From: Gammaproteobacteria bacterium
GTDB taxonomy: Bacteria > Pseudomonadota > Gammaproteobacteria > SZUA-152
NCBI GenBank assembly: GCA_021647505.1
Contig: JAKIUN010000008.1
Location: forward strand, 27,600 to 91,599
Length of the DNA: 64,000 bases
Direction of reading: 5' to 3'
Position numbers and translations under genes: made by a program. Of this stretch, positions 38,515 to 47,170 are shown piece after piece. Within the stretch, counting starts at the first letter, position 1. Each line of letters starts with the position of its first letter. The notes under the pieces were generated by a model that made no database searches, was not told the origin of the DNA, and was given only the letters and a program-made list of their open reading frames with translations.

Positions 38515-39031
38515 AGTGGTGATCCCTTGGTTGGTTTGAGAGTCGAAAATTAACTGCGACAGCATACCTGTCAATCATGATGAAAAATAGTGCGTGGAGT
38601 CTGTCGAAGCGGGGGTGAATCTACTATAAAAATACGGCTTTCCCTCTTTTTTTTGATCAATTTTGCTAAAATTTTCAGGTATTCACCTTTGGTGGTCAGC
38701 CAAATGGAAGCAAAGGCGTATTTGTCAGCTGTGATTACCCCGGGGGGCAGCAGTCATTTTGACAGTCCTGTTGCTTCTAAAAAAACGCCAGACACCAAAA
38801 ATCAGGTGCTCTCAGACGAGGCGCGAGGAGAGGGGTTTGGTGGTTCCAGATGAGTGAGAGCTTGCCCCGCGAGCGTCGTGAATGCTTTGGATACGAACAA
38901 AGCTACCGTGTCCTGCCAAAACTCCTCGCCTGAGACGGCTACTTTTGGTTCCTACTCCAAAGTCTCCCCCTATTCGAATCTGATTCATGCCCCCAGTCTG
39001 ACCCAAAGTCTCTCTGCCAAAGTCTCTATAC
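38515..39031. other. Gap between lipoprotein and orphan cluster
   Basis: About 500 bp. Three short frames are open, but none has a plausible start or recognisable sequence. On the minus strand, gagactttgg occurs more than once at 38958-39025. I see no other structure. Confidence 0.4.
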
Positions 39032-39436
39032 TCATAATTCAATGCCAAGAACTTTGCTCAAAAAAAGAAAAACAATCAAACTTCCTAAGCATAAAATGGC
39101 AAGAAACAAGTACAGGTAACTCAAAAAAATGTCCGGCCATGGGGCATTGCCCCGGAAATCATAACCATTGGTGACGTTATGCATGATTTTGTGGCGTTTG
39201 CCGTTGATGAGGTTTTTAAAAAGAATAAACGAAACGTAGTATCCCGTCCTCACCACGACCCCCATAATTGAGGCCAGCGGTATAATACGATCATATTCAG
39301 GGAACATGGCGTCGTATTTTCGTGTCAGCCGAAAGTACAGAATGGGGAGCAAAATAAAGTACCCCAATGCACCAATACCACCGCCAAACGCTAGCAGCGG
39401 TATAAGCCACTCTTTAACCTCGGGCGGAAGCTCCAC
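39032..39436 (-). CDS. Small multi-pass membrane protein, candidate immunity protein
   Basis: The protein has 134 residues and a GTG start. About four hydrophobic stretches are seen: LIPLLAFGGGIGALGYFIL (11-30), a middle pair around PLASIMGVVVRTGYYVSFIL (50-72), and YLYLFLAILCLGSLIVFLFL near the C-terminus. I do not recognise the family. It starts 32 bp after the glycine-zipper ORF and is on the same strand. Base composition is lower in GC than the housekeeping genes around. Its topology and place after a hydrophobic-domain ORF would suit an immunity protein, which is inference. Confidence 0.65.
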   Translation of the reverse strand: MELPPEVKEWLIPLLAFGGGIGALGYFILLPILYFRLTRKYDAMFPEYDRIIPLASIMGVVVRTGYYVSFILFKNLINGKRHKIMHNVTNGYDFRGNAPWPDIFLSYLYLFLAILCLGSLIVFLFLSKVLGIEL

Positions 39437-39468
39437 GACTGATGTCTGCTGCTGCGCTTACATTGTGT

Positions 39469-40038
39469 TCAAGGCATCTCGGACAATAATTGCTTTTTCC
39501 GTTCGGAGGGCATCGCCGCCTCGTAGGCTGATATCTGCTCGTAGAACGACTCACCAATCCAGCGGCCGAATTCCGCTCCCGCCAATGCGCTGACTCCACC
39601 GACCACGGTAAGGATAATCAGTCCTGGGCCGAGAAAGACACCGACGGTAAACGTTGTAAAGCCCGCTATCGCTATACTCCCAATCAACGCCCCATACTCC
39701 TCATACGCCACCTTCTCCGCATTGCCTCCCGCATCACGGGCATCCTGTACTTTCTGCCCCACCAGTCCGGCATCGATGATGATGCTGCCATAGGCGCCCA
39801 CTCGGGCGATTTTCAGGAGACTCTTCAGGCGCCAGACGTCACGGCTGCCGGTCAGGTCGATGGTGTGCTGGCGGCTGCGCAGTACTCGCATGCCCTGCCT
39901 CGGGCTTTTCAGGGCGGGTGACCCCCAGCGGGCCATGCTCCTCAATTCACTTCGGTAGGCGCTGTTGAGCCGCTCATGGGGCGGTTGCACTTTTTCTGTC
40001 TTGATTTTGTTACGCTGCTTTTTGGGGGCGTTTTCCAT
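39469..40038 (-). CDS. Protein with glycine-rich membrane hairpin, candidate effector part
   Basis: The protein has 189 residues. The first 75 are very basic (KKQRNKIKTEKVQPPHERL, RSRQHTIDLTGSR). Residues about 115-160 are hydrophobic and glycine-rich (IGSIAIAGFTTFTVGVFLGP, IILTVVGGVSALAGAEFG), like glycine-zipper hairpins in pore-forming or tape-measure-type proteins. The end is polar. I do not know a family. Its 5' end overlaps the next ORF (39942-40406) by 97 bases in another frame, close to a C5A5 run at about 40017-40026, so the two may be one protein split by a frameshift. In the merged reading, the hydrophobic domain becomes the C-terminal half of a protein of about 310 residues. Confidence 0.6.
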   Translation of the reverse strand: MENAPKKQRNKIKTEKVQPPHERLNSAYRSELRSMARWGSPALKSPRQGMRVLRSRQHTIDLTGSRDVWRLKSLLKIARVGAYGSIIIDAGLVGQKVQDARDAGGNAEKVAYEEYGALIGSIAIAGFTTFTVGVFLGPGLIILTVVGGVSALAGAEFGRWIGESFYEQISAYEAAMPSERKKQLLSEMP

Positions 40039-40406
40039 TGCACCAGACTGTCGTTGTACGCCTGTAATGCCTGGATATACCCCTTGCCGCGGGCCAGGGA
40101 GGCGCCCAGCAGGCCGCCGGCAAAGGCCTTGAGACTGTCTTCACCGGTGGGCAGGATTTCCATGAGTTCGCCCAGGGCCAGAACCTCGTCGCCGGGATAC
40201 TGCTTCAGTAATGCACGCAGGGTGGCCTCTTCTCGCAGGGTCAGCTGCGGATCTATGCCGGTGCAGAGCTCCGAAAAATAGTTCGATGGCGTTCCAATGC
40301 CGAGGGGCCCCGGAAGCGGTGAATTCGTCAGCGCCAATGTGCCATCGTCAATGGGAGGAGATGCCGGCCCTATCCCGAGTGGGCCTGGAATTCTGCTGCC
40401 AACCAT
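39942..40406 (-). CDS. Hypothetical protein with duplicated PGPLGIG motif
   Basis: The protein has 154 residues. The N-terminus has SRIPGPLGIG and then, after a DDGTL spacer, LPGPLGIG again at about residue 34. A helical middle follows with LREEATLRALLKQYPGDEV and AFAGGLLGASLARGKGYIQ. There is no signal peptide. The last 33 residues, translated past ccccc-aaaaa, lack hydrophobic pattern and look like an out-of-frame tail. I suspect the natural continuation is the ORF at 39469-40038. The start at 40406 was chosen because AGGAGC lies upstream (40412-40417) and the PGPLGIG repeat begins at once. Confidence 0.6.
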   Translation of the reverse strand: MVGSRIPGPLGIGPASPPIDDGTLALTNSPLPGPLGIGTPSNYFSELCTGIDPQLTLREEATLRALLKQYPGDEVLALGELMEILPTGEDSLKAFAGGLLGASLARGKGYIQALQAYNDSLVQWKTPPKSSVTKSRQKKCNRPMSGSTAPTEVN

Positions 40407-40688
40407 GGTTATAGCTCCTGTTTTTCCGAATGAACGCAATTGTTAAAACAACCCGTCCAAGATAGTCACACACTGTCATTATCGGTGGCAAGCGTGGCTG
40501 GGTTCGCTCCCCAGCCTGACTGTCGATATTGTGCGCACACTACACCAGCCCCCGGTTCTGAGTCTGTCCCCAGTTCTGCCATGTTTTTGTCAGTCGAAAA
40601 AAGCAGGAAGCTTTTTTCGGCAATCCGCTGCCGCCATCAGTTTCCCCAGCGGGCCGGGTTGATGCCCATCTGTTAGAATCTCCGCCCT

Positions 40689-42863
40689 ATGGACGTTTCC
40701 AATATTATTAAAGACCTCAACGAGGCCCAGCGTCAGGCGGTGTGCGCCCCTGAGGGGCATGCCCTGGTGCTGGCCGGGGCCGGTAGCGGTAAGACCCGTG
40801 TACTGGTGCATCGCATCGCCTGGCTGGTGCGTACCGAGGCGGTATCACCTTACAGCATCCTTGCCGTCACCTTTACCAACAAGGCCGCCGCCGAGATGCG
40901 TGGGCGCATCGAGAGCCTGCTGGCGCTGCCGGTGGGCGGTATGTGGGTGGGTACCTTCCACTCCCTGGCCCACCGCCTGCTGCGCATGCACTGGGCTGAT
41001 GCCGGTCTGCCGCAGACCTTCCAGATCCTCGACAGCGACGACCAGTACCGCACCATCCGCCGCATACTCCGTGATCTGCAACTGGACGAAGCCCGCTGGC
41101 CACCACGTCAGGCGCAGTGGTTCATCAATTCGCGCAAGGACGAAGGTCAGCGCCCCGAGCACATCGAGGACTTCGACGACCCCTTCCAGCGGCAGATGAT
41201 CCGCATCTACCGTGCCTACGAAGACCTCTGCCAACGTACCGGGCTGGTGGATTTCGCCGAGCTATTGTTGCGCGCCCACGAGCTGTGGTTGAAGAACCCG
41301 CGCCTGCTCGAGCACTACCGCGAGCGTTTCCAGCACATTCTGGTGGACGAATTTCAGGATACCAATGCCATTCAGTATGCATGGATACGCCTGCTGGCCG
41401 GTAAGCAATCACACGTCTTCGCCGTTGGTGACGACGATCAGTCCATCTATGGCTGGCGTGGCGCGCGCATCGAGAACATCCAGCAGTTCAGCCGTGATTT
41501 CGCCGCTGCCCACACCGTTCGCCTGGAGCAGAATTACCGCTCCACCGGTAATATTCTCAAGGCCGCCAACGCCCTCATCGAGCACAATACTGAGCGTCTG
41601 GGTAAAAATCTGTGGACCGCCGATGCCGATGGCGAACCGATTCGTCGTTATGCCGCATTCAACGAACGCGATGAGGCGCGCTTCATCGTCGACCGCATGC
41701 AGGACTGGATGGATGATGGCGGCAGTTACCGCGACTGTGCCGTGCTGTACCGATCCAATGCCCAGTCACGCGTGCTGGAAGAGGCCCTGATCCAGTCCGG
41801 CCTGCCCTATCGCGTCTATGGCGGCCAACGTTTCTTCGAGCGGCAGGAAATAAAAGACGCCATGGCCTACCTGCGTCTGCTCGCCAATCGTCATGATGAT
41901 GCCGGTTTCGAGCGCGTGATCAATACGCCAACGCGTGGCATCGGCGAGCGTACCGTGGCTGCCGCACGCGAATATGCCCGCGAGCACAATGCCGCTCTGT
42001 GGGATGCCTCCAGTGCCATGGTCGAACAAAAACAGTTACCCGCACGCGCCGCCAATGCCCTGCGTGGCTTTCTCGATCTCATCGAAGAAATGGCTGCGGC
42101 CACCGCCAGTATGGAACTGTTCGAGCAGATGGAGCACCTGATCCATCACAGCGGCCTGCTGGAGCACTACAAAAAAGAACGCGGTGAAAAGGGTCAGGCG
42201 CGCATCGAAAATCTCGAAGAGCTGGTCAATGCCGCTCGCTATTTCGAGCAGGGCGACATTCCCGAAGGCGCCGAAGAGATGGATGATATCTCGGCATTCA
42301 TCGCCCACGCCGCGCTGGAGGCTGGTGAAAAACAGACCAGCGGCGGCGAAGACGGCGTGCAGTTGATGACCCTGCATTCGGCCAAGGGCCTTGAGTTCCC
42401 GTTAGTTTTTGTGTGTGGCCTGGAAGAGGGCCTATTCCCGCACAAGATGTCCATCGGGGAGCCGGGCCGGCTGGAAGAAGAACGCCGTCTTTGTTATGTC
42501 GGCATTACCCGTGCCCGTGAGCGTCTTTATCTCACCCACGCCGAGGCTCGGCGTCTGTACGGCAAGGAAACCTTTCCCCACCGTTCGCGCTTTCTTGATG
42601 AAATCCCTGCCGAACTCATCGAAGAGGTACGCTTGGGTGGCAGCGTGGTGGTGCCGGCTGGCAATTACAGCTTTGGCGCCGCACCAGTGCAACAGGAAAG
42701 CAACGGCCTGCGCCTGGGCCAGCGCGTGCAGCATGCCAAGTTTGGTGAAGGAGTGGTGTTGGATGTGGAGGGACAGGGCGCACAGGCGCGGGTGCAGGTC
42801 AATTTCGATGCGCAGGGGGCCAAGTGGTTGATGACAGCCTATGCCAATCTGCAAGCCGTCTGA
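40689..42863 (+). CDS. uvrD: DNA helicase II UvrD
   Basis: The protein has 724 residues (E. coli UvrD 720). Superfamily 1A motifs in order are GAGSGKTRVL (Walker A), TFTNKAAAEMRGR, VDEFQDTN (motif II), VGDDDQSIYGWRGA (III), LEQNYRS (IV), LMTLHSAKGLEF (V) and YVGITRARERLYL (VI). The C-terminal tail (LGQRVQHAKFGEGVV) is typical of UvrD. It unwinds DNA 3' to 5' in nucleotide-excision and mismatch repair. It is monocistronic. No clear LexA box was seen upstream. Confidence 0.96.
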   Translation: MDVSNIIKDLNEAQRQAVCAPEGHALVLAGAGSGKTRVLVHRIAWLVRTEAVSPYSILAVTFTNKAAAEMRGRIESLLALPVGGMWVGTFHSLAHRLLRMHWADAGLPQTFQILDSDDQYRTIRRILRDLQLDEARWPPRQAQWFINSRKDEGQRPEHIEDFDDPFQRQMIRIYRAYEDLCQRTGLVDFAELLLRAHELWLKNPRLLEHYRERFQHILVDEFQDTNAIQYAWIRLLAGKQSHVFAVGDDDQSIYGWRGARIENIQQFSRDFAAAHTVRLEQNYRSTGNILKAANALIEHNTERLGKNLWTADADGEPIRRYAAFNERDEARFIVDRMQDWMDDGGSYRDCAVLYRSNAQSRVLEEALIQSGLPYRVYGGQRFFERQEIKDAMAYLRLLANRHDDAGFERVINTPTRGIGERTVAAAREYAREHNAALWDASSAMVEQKQLPARAANALRGFLDLIEEMAAATASMELFEQMEHLIHHSGLLEHYKKERGEKGQARIENLEELVNAARYFEQGDIPEGAEEMDDISAFIAHAALEAGEKQTSGGEDGVQLMTLHSAKGLEFPLVFVCGLEEGLFPHKMSIGEPGRLEEERRLCYVGITRARERLYLTHAEARRLYGKETFPHRSRFLDEIPAELIEEVRLGGSVVVPAGNYSFGAAPVQQESNGLRLGQRVQHAKFGEGVVLDVEGQGAQARVQVNFDAQGAKWLMTAYANLQAV

Positions 42864-42875
42864 CCCACATTGGTA

Positions 42876-43047
42876 GGAGCGGGCCATGCCTGCGATGGCT
42901 GTAGAGCAAGGCGATAAACTACCCCGCAGCAAGCTATCTCGCTAACGCTCGACTTTCGCTACGCGAAAGCGGGGAATTAAACCCACAGAGATTAAAACAA
43001 CAATCCCTGTGGTGATAAGCAAGTAGCTCGCGGGCATGGCCCGCTCC
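42876..43047. repeat. 172-bp inverted-repeat element after uvrD
   Basis: The ends ggagcgggccatgcctgcga and tcgcgggcatggcccgctcc are inverse with one mismatch over 20 bases. Inside are two further hairpins: gcgaaag around 42955-42970, and ccacagagatt with aatccctgtgg around 42982-43013. The same end sequence appears as a fragment at 11178-11195. No ORF. Confidence 0.75.
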
Positions 43048-43086
43048 GGTTTTTTCTGCATTGCTGTGGCCGAAACCGGCCATCGA

Positions 43087-43848
43087 CTAAAAACGCAACA
43101 TGACTCCGCCATAGATACCTGAAAACTCAAAGTCGGTTTTGGTGCCTTCACTACCTTCATCGATTTTGAATTTCTGCGTACGATAGCCGAGTTCTATAGC
43201 TGGCTGGATGACGGGGACGAAATCAAAGGTGTAATCCACTTTGGCGCGAAAATCATAGAGCCGGGTATCTCCATAACTGATGAATTTGATGTCCGCCTCA
43301 AGCCCGATATTCGTCGTGGGAATCTGTGCGCGGGTACGGGCATACAGCATGGGGATGGCCAGGCTGTCGGAATCACTGTAGGTATTTGATGAATCGCGCA
43401 GCTCGTAGCTGTAGTCGACAAGCTTCAGATCCAGCCCCAGATCCAGGGTGGCCCAGAAGGTATTATCGAGCAGGTTGTAGTAAAGAACGATGTCGGTCTG
43501 TTTCAGCTCAAGCTTGCTGTAGGCATTGATGCCATAGGTATTGCCTGCCCAGGTGAAACTCTTTCTCGTATTGCCTTCAAAGCTGGGAGTGGTGTATTCG
43601 AGGCGGAAATTCGGCAGCAAGGGTAGCGGGTGTTTGACGTTGAGCCAGAGATAGGAAATGTTCTCATTCTGTTGACCCAGGTCGTCATTAAGGCTGGGGA
43701 TGTCGCTACTACTGGACGCCTTATCGGTAACGGTTCCGCTGGGTTCGCTTTGCCAGATGCCAGCACCAGCCTCGATGCGCAGAAAATCGGCCTGGGCAAC
43801 GCCGCTGGTAAATACCGCAAGCGCGGCAATGATAAGTTTGTTTTTCAT
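43087..43848 (-). CDS. TIGR04219-type outer-membrane beta-barrel protein
   Basis: The protein has 253 residues. The signal peptide ends at VAQA (about residue 20). Amphipathic strands follow, including RIEAGAGIWQSEPSG, LEYTTPSF and the closing GIYGGVMLRF with a C-terminal Phe as in outer-membrane barrels. The pattern matches the TIGR04219 family, small barrels of unknown function in gammaproteobacteria. It is monocistronic, with ten or more predicted strands. Confidence 0.8.
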   Translation of the reverse strand: MKNKLIIAALAVFTSGVAQADFLRIEAGAGIWQSEPSGTVTDKASSSSDIPSLNDDLGQQNENISYLWLNVKHPLPLLPNFRLEYTTPSFEGNTRKSFTWAGNTYGINAYSKLELKQTDIVLYYNLLDNTFWATLDLGLDLKLVDYSYELRDSSNTYSDSDSLAIPMLYARTRAQIPTTNIGLEADIKFISYGDTRLYDFRAKVDYTFDFVPVIQPAIELGYRTQKFKIDEGSEGTKTDFEFSGIYGGVMLRF

Positions 43849-43950
43849 AATGGGTTTTCCGTGTTAAAAGTCCCGTGTTAAAAGATTGACCTTGTCAGTT
43901 ATCGGCCAAGGTGTGTGATATTTCAGTTATTTGTCATGAAGGGTGACAAA

Positions 43951-45459
43951 TCATGTGGCCGTTGCCGCATTGTCGCTGTTTCTGAGGTAAAAATAAAAGG
44001 TGGCTCCTCGTCCGGGCTCGGCCTCTGCCCACACTTCACCCTGATGGCGCTTGATAATACGCTGTACGATAGCCAGGCCAATCCCGGTACCTTCATGCTC
44101 ATCACGGCCATGCAAGCGCTGAAAGGCACCGAATAACTTGTTAACGTATTTCATGTCGAATCCGGTTCCATTGTCACGCACCTGATAGATCCACTTTCCA
44201 TCCTGCAGGTGGCCGTCAAATTCTATTCGGGGATGCGTTGTCTTGCTGGTATATTTCCAGGCATTACCGAAAAGATTGGTGAGGACGATACGCAGCAGGC
44301 GGGCATCGCCCCGCGTCCGCATGTCGCTGGCGATATGTACCTCAACTTTCCTTTGCGGCGATTGCTCGCGCAATTCGTCGATGATGTGGTTGGCTATCGT
44401 CGACAGATCCACATCCGAGAAAACCAGGTGTTCCTGGTTCAGCTGTGACAGCATGAGCAGGTCATCGATGATGTGCCCCATGTGTACAGCTGCACCGCGA
44501 ATCCGTTGCAGGTGCGCCTTGCCGTCGTCATCCAATGTATCTGTGCAATCTTCCAGCAGTACCTGGGCGAATCCGTCCATGGCGCGCAGCGGGGAGCGCA
44601 GATCGTGCGAGACGGAATAGGTGAAGGACTCGATCTCCCGGGTGCGTTCATCGACCCGCTCTTCCAGTTCATTCTGCCGGTCTTGTGCAGTGAGTCGTGC
44701 GGCATGTATACGCTGGTCGGCCTCCTCGATGGCCGTGGCGAGGAGTTTTAGCTCATCGTGGCGTGACTGGAGTTCGGGCAGGCGTACATTGCCCGTGCCC
44801 AGCTGGGGCAGTACGTGACTGGCCTGTTCCAACGGGCGTGCCAGCCAGCGTGCCAGAAAACGCGCCGAGACCAGCAGTATGCCCATGAACATTAACTCGT
44901 AGAGCAGATAGGTCATGATCAGTTGGTGTTGCATGGCGAGCATGGGCTGCGGGTCAAGATCAAGGGTGATATCGCCCACTTTTTTGTCGCTGAAATAAAT
45001 CGGGTAACGTACCAGCAACATGGGCTCCGGCTGTTGATGCCAGATGATTCGCTGTTTGCTGTTGATCAGGTCTTTGTCGTCAAAGACGGGGCGGTGATCG
45101 GGCTGTAACAGGGGGTGGTCACGTGGATGGGTATGACCGGTGACCCGTCCTTCATTATCGGTCACGGATATTTCACGAATGTAGTACAGCAGGCCGGTGT
45201 TGTTTTCAGCACGGTGGCTTTGATAGACGGCATCAAGCCGCTTCCACAGTTCAAAATGCTTACCGTAGAAAATGTCGTCGGCGATCACCAGGCTCAAGGT
45301 GTCGGCGAGGTGCCGGGCATCGGCCTCGAGGATGTGTTGCAACTGGCGGCGTTCTTTCTGATAGTCAAACAGACCGTAGACGGTAGTGACGCTAAAGCCA
45401 CCGACAATTAGCAGGGCCATCACCTGGCGATAAAAGGATTTGCGTATCCAATTGATCAC
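43951..45459 (-). CDS. Membrane sensor histidine kinase paired with PhnD-like protein
   Basis: The protein has about 502 residues. Two membrane helices flank a periplasmic region of about 140 residues (helix 1 VMALLIVGGFSVTTVYGLF, helix 2 near LLYELMFMGILLVSARFLA). A HAMP-like linker and coiled coil precede HisKA SVSHDLRSPL and HATPase motifs NAWKYTS, DNGTGFD and GTGIGLAI. I placed the start at GTG 45459, whose GTGA overlaps the stop of the upstream binding-protein gene; GTG 45480 is the alternative. No response regulator lies adjacent. The coupled binding protein suggests that ligand is sensed through a periplasmic partner. Confidence 0.82.
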   Translation of the reverse strand: MINWIRKSFYRQVMALLIVGGFSVTTVYGLFDYQKERRQLQHILEADARHLADTLSLVIADDIFYGKHFELWKRLDAVYQSHRAENNTGLLYYIREISVTDNEGRVTGHTHPRDHPLLQPDHRPVFDDKDLINSKQRIIWHQQPEPMLLVRYPIYFSDKKVGDITLDLDPQPMLAMQHQLIMTYLLYELMFMGILLVSARFLARWLARPLEQASHVLPQLGTGNVRLPELQSRHDELKLLATAIEEADQRIHAARLTAQDRQNELEERVDERTREIESFTYSVSHDLRSPLRAMDGFAQVLLEDCTDTLDDDGKAHLQRIRGAAVHMGHIIDDLLMLSQLNQEHLVFSDVDLSTIANHIIDELREQSPQRKVEVHIASDMRTRGDARLLRIVLTNLFGNAWKYTSKTTHPRIEFDGHLQDGKWIYQVRDNGTGFDMKYVNKLFGAFQRLHGRDEHEGTGIGLAIVQRIIKRHQGEVWAEAEPGRGATFYFYLRNSDNAATAT

Positions 45460-46373
45460 TGAGGGTCTTCTTGGGGCCACCCCAGTGTGCGCATCATGTC
45501 TTCGATAGGACGGTAAAAGTCGTTCTCTTTTTTGACAAAACCGTCGATGCCGAAGCTGTCCAGCAGTTTTTTGCCGCCGGGACTTTGTGCGAGTCCGCTC
45601 AGGGTCTGTTGCAGGCGCTCAAGGGTGTGTCGATCCACCGCCTTTCCTGCCACAACGAGGGTAAAGGGAAAGGGGCCGAAGCGCTCGATCTCGTGCAGCT
45701 CGTTGGCGATCCCGGGGTGCATCTTGAGATATTCGACCCACACATATTCATCAACGGCAGCGACATCGGCCAGGCCGTTGGCCACCGCTTCGATGCTGCG
45801 TTCGTGATTGCCGGTATGTAATAACAGGCGGAAATAATTCCGTATCGCAAAACCCGCCTGTTTCAGCTGATAGGCGGGTACAACATAGCCGGAATTGGAA
45901 CGCCCGTCGGAATAGGCGAGGATCTGTCCCTTGAAGTCCAGCAGGGATGCTTCCGTCCGTCCGCGGCGAGTGATGATGAGACTGTGGTAAGTGGGTTGGC
46001 CGCGGAACAGGGGAATGCTGACCAGCTGCTGACCGTCGCGGATACGGTCTTCGACGAAGGCTGCGCCGCAGGTCCAGCCGATGGCGCTGGGGTCTTCACG
46101 CAGGGCCGTGGAAAGGGCGTTGTAACTGTCGACAAACCGGACTCGCAGGGGATAACCGGCGGCCTTGCCGAGGAGCTTGGCGAAATCTTCGATGTGTAAT
46201 GCGGCGTCACTGCTGAGTACCACGCCACTGACGATGAAGGGGTGAGACTGGCGGGCGTCGTGGCCTGAGTGGATCTGTGTACTTACCAGCAACAGGCAGA
46301 GGGCCAGTCCGCTGATCAGCCGCCAGGCCGGCGGTGGCCGTTGTCTGTTCGCTATCCGTTGCGGGTTGTCCAT
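45456..46373 (-). CDS. PhnD-like periplasmic substrate-binding protein
   Basis: The protein has 305 residues with an N-terminal hydrophobic signal (SGLALCLLLVSTQIHSGH). The type 2 binding fold of the phosphate/phosphonate (PhnD, PF12974) group shows as FAKLLGKAAGYPLRVRF, IGWTCGAAFVED and DVAAVDEYVWVEYL. No ABC transporter permease or ATPase gene is adjacent. Its translational coupling to a histidine kinase instead suggests a sensory role, as known for such PhnD-kinase pairs. The ligand is unknown. Confidence 0.8.
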   Translation of the reverse strand: MDNPQRIANRQRPPPAWRLISGLALCLLLVSTQIHSGHDARQSHPFIVSGVVLSSDAALHIEDFAKLLGKAAGYPLRVRFVDSYNALSTALREDPSAIGWTCGAAFVEDRIRDGQQLVSIPLFRGQPTYHSLIITRRGRTEASLLDFKGQILAYSDGRSNSGYVVPAYQLKQAGFAIRNYFRLLLHTGNHERSIEAVANGLADVAAVDEYVWVEYLKMHPGIANELHEIERFGPFPFTLVVAGKAVDRHTLERLQQTLSGLAQSPGGKKLLDSFGIDGFVKKENDFYRPIEDMMRTLGWPQEDPQ

Positions 46374-46409
46374 GTTTTCTTCCGTGAAAGTGCGTCGTTA
46401 GTGACAGCG

Positions 46410-47051
46410 CTAAGTGTGTGCTTGGCTGCGTTTGCTGCGCAGCCACTTCAGCAGGGGTTTCCACTGTTCCTGGTCATGTACCACCAGTGAGGGTGGTAAC
46501 TCGAAGATGCCCAGCCCCTGCTCTTCGGCGCGGATGTAGTTCTGGGTGTCGCGTAGGGTGGCGATAAAGGGAATTTTCAGGCTCTTGAGGAATTTTTCCA
46601 GACGGTGATAGACGAGGGTGTTTTCGCGTGTCCGGTTGGCGATGACGGCCAGTTTGGTCTGTTTGCGCGAGACCTTACCCACCAGCAGCAGGTCACGGAT
46701 GAAGTGTGAGGCGGCACGAATATCGATGGGAGAGGGCAGCACGGGGATGATCAGGGTCTCGGCACGGCGCACCAAGGCGGTGAGTTCCTTGCCCTTAATA
46801 CCGGCGGGTACATCGTAGATGACCACCTCGGTGCCGCGTGGGATGCGCGCGCCTTCGGCGGTGCCGTCGATGCCGGTGATGGGTGCGGTGTGTTGCGGGC
46901 GTGCTGCCAGCCATTCCAGGCTGGAGGCCTGCGGATCACAGTCCACCAACGCCACGGTCTGGCCTTCGCTGGCATAGTAACTGGCGAGATTGCTGGCCAG
47001 GGTACTCTTGCCACAGCCGCCCTTGGCATTCAACAACATGATGGTGCGCAT
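46410..47051 (-). CDS. Orphan ParA family ATPase
   Basis: The protein has 213 residues. The deviant Walker A is LNAKGGCGKST at the N-terminus, switch I DCDPQASSLEWL, and switch II YDVPAG. It is short, without a DNA-binding N-terminal domain, like chromosomal ParA/MinD-like proteins that position cargo or the partners of polar systems. No parB or cargo gene is adjacent. The start at 47051 was chosen since the upstream extension crosses a hairpin repeat. The C-terminal segment SLVVHDQEQWKPLLKWL is family-typical. Confidence 0.85.
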   Translation of the reverse strand: MRTIMLLNAKGGCGKSTLASNLASYYASEGQTVALVDCDPQASSLEWLAARPQHTAPITGIDGTAEGARIPRGTEVVIYDVPAGIKGKELTALVRRAETLIIPVLPSPIDIRAASHFIRDLLLVGKVSRKQTKLAVIANRTRENTLVYHRLEKFLKSLKIPFIATLRDTQNYIRAEEQGLGIFELPPSLVVHDQEQWKPLLKWLRSKRSQAHT

Positions 47052-47093
47052 CGTTGCTCCCTTTGCTGCCTGTTCTGACACTGTTTGAGCGCC

Positions 47094-47158
47094 GGTAGGG
47101 TGGGCACTGCCCACCGAAACATTGCTGAAACCTGCTGGTGGGCAATGCCCACCCTACC
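47094..47158. repeat. 65-bp hairpin with 22-bp arms ggtagggtgggca...
   Basis: Arms 47094-47115 and 47137-47158 are inverse with one mismatch. The outer bases gtagggtgggca are shared with the 76-bp repeats at 18435 and 36271, but the centre differs. It lies between the parA and ubiD genes, where it could act as a transcript boundary. Confidence 0.8.
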
Positions 47159-47170
47159 GATGCTCTGTGA

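Noticed and set aside
38812..39048. TTG-started ORF of 78 residues following the membrane protein of the orphan cluster
   Set aside because: Weak start, overlaps the upstream stop, and internal direct repeats explain the open frame; no family.
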